Below are positions 1 to 6,463 of a stretch of 12,850 nucleotides of DNA, piece by piece. The notes below the pieces were generated by a model, which was given only the letters and a program-made list of their open reading frames with translations, ran no database searches and had not been told where the DNA came from. Numbering within the stretch: position 1 is the stretch's first letter; each line of letters opens with the position of its first letter. This DNA is from an uncultured Ruminococcus sp. (GTDB taxonomy: Bacteria > Bacillota > Clostridia > Oscillospirales > Acutalibacteraceae), in contig CADBRK010000186.1 in assembly GCA_902797065.1 (NCBI GenBank), positions 1 to 12,850 on the forward strand. The letters are read 5' to 3'. The translations under genes and the position numbers were made by a program.

Positions 1-1895
1 ATTTTTTTATTTTCAAAAATGCCTTTCAGATCACCAAAACTCTTTTTTGCCTCTTCTTTGACAACATCCTTCTTTATGTTCTCTAAACGCTTCACAAAAT
101 CTTCGTACCGGTCTTTTGCACAGTGATCCGCTTCCTTTGCCATCAGAGCAATTCGCCCAATCTGTGAGGCATTCAGCCGGATCTCCTTATATTTGTCAAG
201 TGCAAGCTCAAAAACAATATTCATATTCTTTTGTTCGGCAATCAGATCCGAAATGACGCGGCTTTCGTTCTCGGGATTTGCAGATGATTCATATTCTGAC
301 GCGTCAAGTGAATTTGCCTCCGAAATAAATCTTACTCTACCGAAGCCCTCGTTCTGTCTCTCGCCGATCAATCTGTACTCTTCAACAGTATCACTGCTCA
401 GCGCGTCATTACGGAACACAAGGCAGCTGCCGGCTGAAAATACAGGGAACTGCGGCTTTTTTAGGTTCCATTTTGCATTATAGCCGGAGATCGTTCTGAC
501 TGATACAGATGTTTCGGGATCCAGCTTTTTTGCATCAACGCCAAGAACGGAGCAAAGATCGGTTAAATCGACTGTTTCTGTACCGCTTTTCATTAGGCAG
601 ACATCGCTTTCAAGTACAAACGCAGAAACTCCGCGAGGGGTGAGTACTTTTTCTGTACGTGTCAAAGGGATCAGCTCATATATAGAACAACGGGAATATT
701 GTGCCGTCTTGCTCCTTCCGAAATACAGTTCGCCTTTTTGAAACAGGTCGGCTATGGTTTTTATTTTTTCTTTCGATCCATAGATCTCTCCCGAATAAAA
801 CTGTCCCGAAGCGAGACAATGCTGCATATACAGCTGCTGTTCATCAGATGCTATGTTTGCGTTATGATAAACTATCTTTGTTTCCGGAGTAACATGTTTA
901 TAGTCAGCAGTCATATACCCCTTTTTCAATATCTTTTTTCTTTTACCTTCAGTACTGTTTCCCACACAGTTGAATAATTCTCCTGTGTTTTTGTCCTTTG
1001 CAAAAAATCTCGGAGCAGGAACAGTATAACTGAAAACATATTTTTTGTTATTATCATCGTAGTGCCGTACCGCAGGGTAAAGATTTCCGAATTTGACATC
1101 GGAATAAAAATACTTGTTGAAATCCTTATCGGAATTCTTCATGACGTATTTTGAAGCGGATGCACCGAGCAGCAAGGATCCGGGAATATAATCTGTCGAA
1201 CTGTTTGTGTCGCTTTGCGGCAGCATCAGATCGGATTCAAGACGAACGGTTATACGTATACCATCGGCATTATCAAACTCTTCGGATTCACATATCATTC
1301 TTTCCGAAGCATTGCCATTGCTTGACGTATGTTCTGAAAACGTGCATTCAACAGCGCCGAGTCCTCTGAACCGATGATATCCAATGTTGCGCAGGGAAGC
1401 GATCAGCACTTTGATATCTTCTTTAAAAGCAATATCAAAATCTATATCGGCAACAAACTCAAGTTCCTGTTTGGTGATAGGACTTTGCATATTTACGACA
1501 CGAACCGAGCGCAGAGATTTCTCGCTTGCCGTGCCGTTATCAATACTGGTTTCTCGGCGAACGGAGCAAAACAGTTCGGTAACTTCTTCCGCACATATTT
1601 TGTCTTCCCGCAGAGCAATAAGTTCTTTGACTATATTCGTATATTCTTTAATACGTGCATCGGATATTCTCAGAGAACCGGGTTTATCACTGCCTGTTTT
1701 TCCAAATAATTCATTTATTATATTTTCGTCTTTAAACCGATATCCTGCAAGCTCACGCAGACAGCCTTTTAACCGCCGTGACGGAATATACGGAATACCG
1801 AATTCATCGAGGGCGGTATCAATGTCTATCATAGAGGCAAATCCCTTGCCAACTGATACACAGAGATCGGATTTTAATTTAATTATCAGCTGCAT
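1..1895 (-). CDS. Type III CRISPR-like RAMP protein, Cas7-like domain fused to Csx10-like region (3' end outside window)
   Basis: My translation of the minus strand from ATG 1895-1893 stays open for 631 codons and runs off the left edge. Residues 1-187 look like a Cas7/Csm3-type RAMP: a GIPYIPSRRLKGCLREL stretch (33-49), an RRETSID segment (113-119) and a glycine loop HRFRGLG (174-180). Asp24, 11 residues before the PYIP, sits where Csm3 proteins carry the slicer Asp (alignment by eye). Residues 212-524 resemble type III-D Csx10 (Cas5-like): YIPGSLLLGA (236-245), DVKFGNLYPA (266-275), FGRSKTAQYSRC (392-403) and a second glycine loop GERQNEGFGRV (511-521). Residues 540-631 are charged and probably helical (possible Cas11-like or Csx10 C-terminal domain). 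The start is set by AGGAGGA at 1901-1907 and overlaps the cas10-like gene by 17 bases. Known: such proteins form the crRNA-binding backbone of type III effectors. Inferred: the fusion. Fairly sure of the RAMP assignment, less of the exact subtype. Confidence 0.78.
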   Translation of the reverse strand, partial: MQLIIKLKSDLCVSVGKGFASMIDIDTALDEFGIPYIPSRRLKGCLRELAGYRFKDENIINELFGKTGSDKPGSLRISDARIKEYTNIVKELIALREDKICAEEVTELFCSVRRETSIDNGTASEKSLRSVRVVNMQSPITKQELEFVADIDFDIAFKEDIKVLIASLRNIGYHRFRGLGAVECTFSEHTSSNGNASERMICESEEFDNADGIRITVRLESDLMLPQSDTNSSTDYIPGSLLLGASASKYVMKNSDKDFNKYFYSDVKFGNLYPAVRHYDDNNKKYVFSYTVPAPRFFAKDKNTGELFNCVGNSTEGKRKKILKKGYMTADYKHVTPETKIVYHNANIASDEQQLYMQHCLASGQFYSGEIYGSKEKIKTIADLFQKGELYFGRSKTAQYSRCSIYELIPLTRTEKVLTPRGVSAFVLESDVCLMKSGTETVDLTDLCSVLGVDAKKLDPETSVSVRTISGYNAKWNLKKPQFPVFSAGSCLVFRNDALSSDTVEEYRLIGERQNEGFGRVRFISEANSLDASEYESSANPENESRVISDLIAEQKNMNIVFELALDKYKEIRLNASQIGRIALMAKEADHCAKDRYEDFVKRLENIKKDVVKEEAKKSFGDLKGIFENKK

Positions 1896-3399
1896 GAATA
1901 TCCTCCTTTTCAGAGTCCGAACCGCAAAACCACAGATCATAAAACTCTGCTATATCGTAAACAATTTTCAAGTCATCGGGTAAAAGTTTCGGTTTAATCA
2001 TATCTGCGGGATCATTGAAATCTGCAAGATATGCATTGACTCTCATGACCTCGATATCAAATGCGGTTTGTCCTTTCTGAGCGGCAACGCCCAGTGATTT
2101 TACATTGGCGCGGCCTGCTTTTTTGAGCACGGCAGCTTTTTCTTTCAACCGCCCTTTAATATCAGCGATCATATACGGACGTCCCGTCATTTTTTGTTCC
2201 CTTTTACGGGTATAGTCAAAATCAGCTGTAACTCCTGCATGGCAAAAGTAGAAATCAAAATAACTGTCCGGCTTTTCCGGCGTTTTGCGATATTCTTTTT
2301 TTGCGTTTTCGCAGGCGGCTTCGGCGATCTCATAGGCTACAGTAAAAGGTGATTTTGCATGGATAACACAAATGCCCGCACAAGCTGTATTCTTTTTTTG
2401 CGCTTCGGTCATTTGCTGTCCGCAGCCGTTGGGAAGAACCGACATCGATTTGTCAAGCAGCTCAAAATACCTTGTTGTAATATTGAGTGCATCTTCAGCC
2501 TTGCATATTATGGTAATTTCGTCACCGCCGCCAATAACCTTGCGAAAACTATAGCCATCATCTTCAAGCTGTTTCACCGGGTTAGAGACAAAAGACCTTT
2601 TTACATTTTCGGAAAACTCCCTTTGCCTTGCTACGCCCGTGTCGTAATCTTCCGAAACGATACTTTTTAGTTTTTCTCCCATTGAGTTTCCGTCTATATA
2701 GATAACTGCTGTCAATCCCTCGTCAAATGCGTCTGCTTTCTTTTCAAAATTTGTTCTATTATTATTATATCCAACAACTTTGGAATATCTGTCTGCCGAA
2801 AGTGATACCTCTGTAGGGTAGGGGTTGCCGGGTTGCTCTTTTGAAAATTTTTCCGTTACGGGCAGGAATGTCATGGGGTCGATCTGTGTCATAGGAGTTA
2901 CTGCGGTAAGATCATATGACGGACAAAAGTTTTTTTGCCTTTCGTTTTCTTTATAAAGTCTTTGCAGGTCGGATTCATCGGTTCCCGAAAAGATACCGGT
3001 ATATTCCACACAAGCAGAGAGCATATGAAGTCCGGGATACTTCTGCAAAATATACATGGAAAAAATCTTATTTGAATCGATATATATTCCTTTTGATTTG
3101 AAAAGCACGAGCAGATTGCCGCCACCTTCGTAGAGCACTTGGCCGTCTGCTTCAACTTTATTTCCATTTATGTTTACTACCGGAAAAGACTTAGTGCTGA
3201 AATCGCAATAACTGCCATCTGAATTTTTAAATGCTACCGGTATATTGTTAGCTTGCAGTATCTCAATGAATTTTATATACATTTCGTCGAGAAGCTGAGA
3301 AGCACCGGATATTTCCCTGATTTTTGATGTTTTGTAAATGTATTCCTGCTTGGACGAAAAGTCATAGAGCGCAAGAACAAATTTGTTTTCATTTTCCAT
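1879..3399 (-). CDS. cas10: Cas10-like (Csm1/Cmr2 family) palm-domain protein without HD domain
   Basis: 506 residues. The N-terminus already starts in a Cas10 palm: LYDFSSKQEYIYKTSKIREI (11-30) followed by SGASQLLDE, the usual Q-YI-S-KLREI-GAS pattern, then YEGGGNLLVLF (90-100). The second, catalytic palm has YIDGNSMGEKL (234-244) with Asp236 as first metal ligand, GGGDE (290-294) at the GGDD site, and CAGICVIHAKSPF (340-352). Known: this site in type III Cas10 makes cyclic oligoadenylates from ATP after target RNA binding. Both acidic positions are kept, so cyclase activity is plausible (inference). There is no N-terminal HD nuclease domain and no clear zinc finger between the palms, so it is shorter than typical Cas10 (often 700-900 residues). 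The gene follows the 128-residue gene by 17 bases with a weak AGGA site, and overlaps the RAMP gene. A GGDEF diguanylate cyclase is unlikely given the N-terminal palm and the RAMP neighbour. Confidence 0.87.
   Translation of the reverse strand: MENENKFVLALYDFSSKQEYIYKTSKIREISGASQLLDEMYIKFIEILQANNIPVAFKNSDGSYCDFSTKSFPVVNINGNKVEADGQVLYEGGGNLLVLFKSKGIYIDSNKIFSMYILQKYPGLHMLSACVEYTGIFSGTDESDLQRLYKENERQKNFCPSYDLTAVTPMTQIDPMTFLPVTEKFSKEQPGNPYPTEVSLSADRYSKVVGYNNNRTNFEKKADAFDEGLTAVIYIDGNSMGEKLKSIVSEDYDTGVARQREFSENVKRSFVSNPVKQLEDDGYSFRKVIGGGDEITIICKAEDALNITTRYFELLDKSMSVLPNGCGQQMTEAQKKNTACAGICVIHAKSPFTVAYEIAEAACENAKKEYRKTPEKPDSYFDFYFCHAGVTADFDYTRKREQKMTGRPYMIADIKGRLKEKAAVLKKAGRANVKSLGVAAQKGQTAFDIEVMRVNAYLADFNDPADMIKPKLLPDDLKIVYDIAEFYDLWFCGSDSEKEDIHAADN
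1901..1907 (-). promoter_or_regulatory. Shine-Dalgarno site inside the cas10-like gene
   Basis: AGGAGGA on the minus strand lies 5 bases before ATG 1895. It sits inside the last codons of the upstream Cas10-like gene (stop 1881-1879). This decides the start of the RAMP gene and suggests coupled or independently strong translation of the two subunits. Confidence 0.8.
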
Positions 3400-3416
3400 T
3401 TGTTTTCCTACTAGTA

Positions 3417-3803
3417 TCAGTTGCGATTAAGAGAACAGCAGCCTATAGTTCTTCCGTTCTCATCGACAACGGGTATACCGATTGTGAGCAGGCGGCTTGT
3501 ATCTTTGCCCAACGCTTTACACGCTGCCACATATAATGCAGATACGATACAATAATAGCATTCATCAGTTGGAGGAAGATCGTCAACACTCGTAAAAACC
3601 TGAGGCGACATTGTTGGAATCATCGTATCATTGACTTCAACCGGCTCTCCCTCGCTCTGAGTCCAGTGAGCGTTTAATAACCTGCCCGAATATGGTATTT
3701 CGGCAATCAGGTTTCCGCCTTTGTATTTTCTTATGGAAGGGTCGTACTCACAATCCGCAAAAATACATAAACTATGACCTCCGACAAATGATTTAGCTGT
3801 CAT
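3417..3803 (-). CDS. Unknown 128-residue protein, first gene of the Cas10/RAMP operon
   Basis: I do not recognise this family. It is taken as real because it is the first gene after a near-perfect promoter, has an AGGGAG site about 8 bases before its ATG, and is only 17 bases from the cas10-like gene in the same direction. The protein is soluble, with no signal peptide or membrane segment. It has seven cysteines, including C13-x4-C18 and C82-x2-C85, which could bind a metal (guess). The centre (82-97) looks like a helix, and the end (LTIGIPVVDENGRTIGCC, 106-123) looks like a beta-hairpin, faintly reminiscent of GAF or Cache domain edges. It could be an accessory or small subunit of the effector, but its mixed composition is unlike the all-helical Cas11/Csm2. 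Function not assigned. Confidence 0.65.
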   Translation of the reverse strand: MTAKSFVGGHSLCIFADCEYDPSIRKYKGGNLIAEIPYSGRLLNAHWTQSEGEPVEVNDTMIPTMSPQVFTSVDDLPPTDECYYCIVSALYVAACKALGKDTSRLLTIGIPVVDENGRTIGCCSLNRN

Positions 3804-4017
3804 AAGCCCATCTCCCTATAATCGTTTTGATATTTTTTTAAAATAATATATAATAATCCATAAAATAAGAAAACACTATTCAAGATCAATTATAATACTA
3901 TTTTTCTTTACAAAGTATTATATCAAATCATTCGGGAAATGTCAACTATAATCTTTGTGATGTGATAAAGAAATTTGTTTTTTATAACAACTATTATATG
4001 GATAAGCTAAAGGTAAA
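3804..4017. other. AT-rich gap between murE terminator and Cas10/RAMP operon
   Basis: Very AT-rich spacer holding the operon promoter (3945-3917), its untranslated leader (about 3910-3804) and about 70 bases of featureless sequence up to the murE terminator. I see no repeats of CRISPR type and no RNA gene. Confidence 0.6.
3917..3945 (-). promoter_or_regulatory. Consensus sigma-A promoter of the Cas10/RAMP operon
   Basis: On the minus strand TTGACA (3945-3940) and TATAAT (3922-3917) are separated by exactly 17 bases: both hexamers match the consensus. Transcription would begin near 3910, leaving an AT-rich leader of about 107 bases before ATG 3803. Such a perfect promoter argues for steady expression unless a repressor acts. 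I see no clear operator palindrome. Confidence 0.85.
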
Positions 4018-4048
4018 TGAAAAGCACCCGACCAAACAGCCGAGTGCT
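4018..4048 (-). terminator. Rho-independent terminator of the murE transcript
   Basis: On the minus strand AGCACTCGGCT pairs with GGTCGGGTGCT (4048-4023; 11 pairs including three G-T pairs, loop of four), followed by TTTTCATTT. The T-run is short, so efficiency may be moderate. It separates the murE unit from the Cas10/RAMP operon, whose own promoter lies just beyond. Confidence 0.7.
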
Positions 4049-4139
4049 CAGAGTATATTCGATATTTGATCGCAAGGCATACAGAATCAAGACGGCAGAG
4101 TCTTTCTTTTATCCGGATACAGATTCGCCGATGCGAACA

Positions 4140-4335
4140 TTATGTGTTTTTTCGATGTCCGAAAAGTTCTTCCGAAACTGCGAAAACATGCTCGACATAA
4201 CTTTCGAACGCACAGCTGTCGAGTGTTTTGTACATCGCCCTTATGTCTGCAAGATCGTAAAGATTTTGCAATATGAAAACTCTCTTTTGTGGATCCGGCT
4301 GCTGTGAGAAGTTGACCTAAATCGTAATTCCTCAT
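4140..4335 (-). pseudogene. Small ORF coupled to murE, apparently frameshifted
   Basis: The last bases of murE form ATGA: an ATG at 4335-4333 overlaps the murE TGA (4334-4332), a usual sign of a coupled downstream gene. In that frame the protein begins MRNYDLGQLLTAAG but soon turns into an arginine- and cysteine-rich stretch unlike a real protein (frame closes at 4087). The adjacent frame, open from about 4314 to a TAA at 4142-4140, reads much more protein-like, with QNLYDLADIRAMYKTLDSC then a Glu/Val/Phe-rich end. It has only a TTG at 4271 (AAGAGAG 8 bases before) as a possible start, giving 43 residues. The simplest reading is one small gene of about 60 residues broken by a single-base shift, either natural or a sequencing error. 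The function is not recognised. Confidence 0.4.
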
Positions 4336-5792
4336 TCTTCCTTTCTGAGTATATCCGCAATTATCTCCCGTTCGTCCATGTGGTACTTGACGCCTTTGAT
4401 CTCCTGATAGTCCTCGTGACCCTTGCCCGCAAGCACGATAATATCGCCGTCGCGCGCGTTCTCAATGCAGTAGCGGATAGCTTCTCTGCGGTCGGGGATC
4501 ACAATGTATTTGCCGTCTGTCTTTGCAAGCCCCGTCTTTATGTCCTCGATAATGTCCATAACGTCCTCAAACCGCGAGTTATCCTCCGTTATTACCGAAA
4601 GATCGCTCAGTTTACCCGATATTTCGCCCATCTCGTATCTGCGCACCTTCGGTCTGTTGCCGCCTGCGCCGAACATCGTGATAAGTCTGCCCGGGTTGTA
4701 TTTCCTCAGCGTAGTGAGCACGTTCTCCATGGAAAGCGCATTGTGCGCATAATCTATAAGCAGAGTAAAGTTGTCGCCTGCGTTTACAGGCTCAACTCTG
4801 CCCTTGACCTTAACTTTGGCAAGCCCCCGCAGTATAGCGTCTCTGTCTGCACCGCAGTGACGGCATACCGAGATCGCCGCAAGCGCATTGTAGATGTTGA
4901 ATTTGCCCGGTACAGCTACGTCCGCTCTGTAGCTGTCGTAGCCCGATACGTCAAAGCTTACCCCGAGGAATCCCGGCTTTCGCGTAAGCTCTCCGTTTGA
5001 CGCGCGTACGTCGCAGCCTTCCGCAAAACCGAATGTTTCCATAGGGCAGAGGGCGTCACGGACAACTTCACCGTAAACGTCGCAGTCACGGTTGATTATG
5101 CCAAGCTTTGTCTGTCTGAACAGCAGCTTTTTGCATTCGAGGTATTCTTCAAGCGTGGCATGCTCGCTGTCGCCGATGTGATCGTGAGAGAAGTTGGTGA
5201 ATAACCCGTAATCAAAAACTATGCTGTCCGTTCTGTGCCATTTAAGCCCCAATGACGAGGCTTCGATAACAAACGCTTTGCAGCCCTCGTCAGCCATTTT
5301 CCTTAAATACTGCTGTATCTCGTACGATTCGGGCGTGGTGTTGTTTGTCTTGTATACGCTGTCGCCGATCACAATTCCGAGAGTGCCGATCGTGCCCGTC
5401 TTAATGCCCGCTTCGGTGAGTATGGACTGTATCATGCAGGCGGTAGTCGTCTTGCCCTTCGTGCCTGTGAGAGCTATCGAGATCAGCTCCTCTGCCGGGT
5501 GACCAAAGTAATTCGCCGAAAGCGCCGCAAGGGTTTTGCGTGTGTCGTCCGTTTTTATTACGGTGACGCTGTCGGGTACGGAAACCTCGTCGCTTACCAC
5601 AAGAGCCGCAGCGCCCTTTTCGACAGCCATAGGCGCAAATTTGTGCCCGTCAACGTTGTACCCTTTCAGACAGACAAATACGTCGCCCGGGGTCACCTTG
5701 CGCGAATCGTATACAAGATTGTTTATCTCTATGTTTTTGCCGCCCGATATAACGGTGCAGCCGGAGTCTTTGAGAAGGTCAAATAGTTTCAT
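4332..5792 (-). CDS. murE: MurE-type UDP-MurNAc-tripeptide ligase with atypical DNSR motif
   Basis: Cytoplasmic ATP-dependent Mur ligase, 486 residues, normal for MurE, which adds the third stem-peptide amino acid (usually meso-diaminopimelate) to UDP-MurNAc-Ala-Glu. Seen: the N-terminal uridine-binding part with YDSRKVTPGDVFVCLKG (28-44), ATP loop GTKGKTTT (110-117), TTPES (152-156), NFSHDHIGD (200-208), YLECKKLLF (217-225) with the carbamylated-lysine position, the hinge DYAHN (347-351), and GKGHEDYQ (456-463). The substrate-choice motif, DNPR in DAP-type MurE, is DNSR (404-407), and the usual GCGGDRD is GAGGNRP. Arg407 is kept, so DAP is still the likeliest substrate, but this could be a divergent second MurE paralogue. 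The start is supported by AAGGAGC about 8 bases upstream. It has its own promoter, folded leader and terminator. Confidence 0.88.
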   Translation of the reverse strand: MKLFDLLKDSGCTVISGGKNIEINNLVYDSRKVTPGDVFVCLKGYNVDGHKFAPMAVEKGAAALVVSDEVSVPDSVTVIKTDDTRKTLAALSANYFGHPAEELISIALTGTKGKTTTACMIQSILTEAGIKTGTIGTLGIVIGDSVYKTNNTTPESYEIQQYLRKMADEGCKAFVIEASSLGLKWHRTDSIVFDYGLFTNFSHDHIGDSEHATLEEYLECKKLLFRQTKLGIINRDCDVYGEVVRDALCPMETFGFAEGCDVRASNGELTRKPGFLGVSFDVSGYDSYRADVAVPGKFNIYNALAAISVCRHCGADRDAILRGLAKVKVKGRVEPVNAGDNFTLLIDYAHNALSMENVLTTLRKYNPGRLITMFGAGGNRPKVRRYEMGEISGKLSDLSVITEDNSRFEDVMDIIEDIKTGLAKTDGKYIVIPDRREAIRYCIENARDGDIIVLAGKGHEDYQEIKGVKYHMDEREIIADILRKEE

Positions 5793-5867
5793 ATAAAAAG
5801 CTCCTTTTTAAGATGTTGATAGTAGCAAAACTTTTTTAAAATTTTAAATTTTTTTGTTGATATTTTT

Positions 5868-5895
5868 TTACAAATGCTATATTACAAATGCTATA
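5868..5895. repeat. Tandem 14-bp repeat in the murE leader
   Basis: Two exact head-to-tail copies of TTACAAATGCTATA (5868-5881 and 5882-5895) lie in the untranslated leader of murE, between the folded 5' end and the ribosome site. This may be replication slippage or a duplicated protein site. Confidence 0.85.
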
Positions 5896-5904
5896 TAATA
5901 TGTA

Positions 5905-5944
5905 TAGCGGAAACGCTCCGGGATTATGAATCCCGGGTTCGCTA
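5905..5944 (-). promoter_or_regulatory. Folded 5' end of the murE leader with competing stems
   Basis: Read as minus-strand RNA, the transcript would begin almost exactly at UAGCG (5944-5940). Next comes CCGGGAU/AUCCCGG (5936-5930 with 5924-5918; 7 pairs, loop of five). Then AGCG (5917-5914) can pair with CGCU (5909-5906), while the 5' UAGCG can pair with the same segment extended (CGCUA, 5909-5905). The two choices exclude each other. A protective 5' hairpin is the modest reading, a small regulatory switch the bolder one. It matches no riboswitch class I know. Confidence 0.6.
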
Positions 5945-5949
5945 ATATA

Positions 5950-5978
5950 AAAATACTACATTTTCTTGCCTTTGTCAA
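5950..5978 (-). promoter_or_regulatory. murE promoter
   Basis: Minus strand TTGACA (5978-5973), 17-base spacer, TATTTT (5955-5950). Start of transcription is expected near 5943, giving a leader of about 150 bases before the murE ATG at 5792. Confidence 0.75.
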
Positions 5979-6292
5979 TTACTATGCAGGCATGCCCGCT
6001 TTGTGAAGATTTGTTCAACGATTTGTTTCAACATATTTGTGATTATAGACAAAACAAAAGAAAGAAACAAAAATTTTTTTTATTTTTTTTTCGGGCTTCG
6101 GGTACATCTCCTTTGGAAAAAGAAACAGCTTGAAGCTTTGCTTTGGCAATAATTAACAAAACGTGTTTGTGAGAAATGACAATAAACTGCGCTTGTGATT
6201 GTATATTATGCTGAAATAGCAGGATTATTATATACATATTGCATAAAAAAATCATTACTATATATTCATAGCAATAAAAATATATAAAGATA
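5979..6292. other. Divergent intergenic region, no gene seen
   Basis: AT-rich spacer between the murE promoter and the promoter of the sugar-binding gene. It contains an imperfect direct repeat (GATTTGTTCAAC 6008-6019, GATTTGTTTCAAC 6020-6032), poly-T tracts near 6069-6090, and a partial palindrome with arms ACAAA/TTTGT around a central CG (6156-6170) that could be a LacI-type operator. ORFs here translate to low-complexity Ile/Phe/Lys strings and are not credible. Confidence 0.55.
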
Positions 6293-6321
6293 TTGCAAAA
6301 TTCTTGTGAATATGTTATCAT
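6293..6321 (+). promoter_or_regulatory. Promoter of the sugar ABC importer operon
   Basis: TTGCAA (6293-6298), 17-base spacer, TATCAT (6316-6321). Each hexamer departs from consensus at one or two positions. Transcription would begin near 6328, leaving a leader of about 136 bases. Confidence 0.7.
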
Positions 6322-6401
6322 TTACGTAGTGACATTGTTGCAATTTATGGCCATTTTGGTTATGGTCGAGAAGCCCGAATGACAGATCGTAATGCAGCAG
6401 C

Positions 6402-6419
6402 ACTGAGTGAAAACTCGGT
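6402..6419 (+). promoter_or_regulatory. GAAA-capped hairpin in the importer leader
   Basis: ACTGAGT (6402-6408), GAAA tetraloop (6409-6412), ACTCGGT (6413-6419): 7 pairs with one G-T pair. It lies about 30 bases before the ribosome site of the binding-protein gene. It is probably an mRNA stability element, and no T-run follows, so it is not a terminator. Confidence 0.6.
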
Positions 6420-6463
6420 TATCAAACCAAATAAATTTATTTTTAAGAAAGAAGGAATTTCAG

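Noticed and set aside
193..1709. Several plus-strand ORFs (193-483, 699-977, 1374-1709)
   Set aside because: They are shadows of the long minus-strand RAMP gene, which has clear motifs along its length.
1..3945. Type III-E gRAMP (Cas7-11) or GGDEF diguanylate cyclase interpretation
   Set aside because: A separate Cas10-like gene is present and the RAMP protein shows Csx10-like motifs, unlike the multi-Cas7 gRAMP. The palm protein has a Cas10-type N-terminal palm absent from diguanylate cyclases.
4017..4307. Plus-strand 96-residue ORF
   Set aside because: It starts inside the murE terminator, has no ribosome site, and lies opposite the murE-coupled reading frame.
5907..5919. Catabolite-response (cre) site around GCGGAAACGCTCC
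   Set aside because: The flanking bases do not fit the TG-A-CG-T-CA pattern, and the palindrome is accounted for by the leader hairpin.
5905..5944. tRNA-like appearance on the plus strand (GGGTTCG near paired arms)
   Set aside because: No acceptor stem, no correct arm spacing and no anticodon arm; it is better explained as the folded murE leader on the other strand.
6043..6321. Minus-strand 92-residue ORF
   Set aside because: Low-complexity Ile/Tyr/Phe/Lys product in AT-rich spacer, no ribosome site, and it covers the importer promoter.
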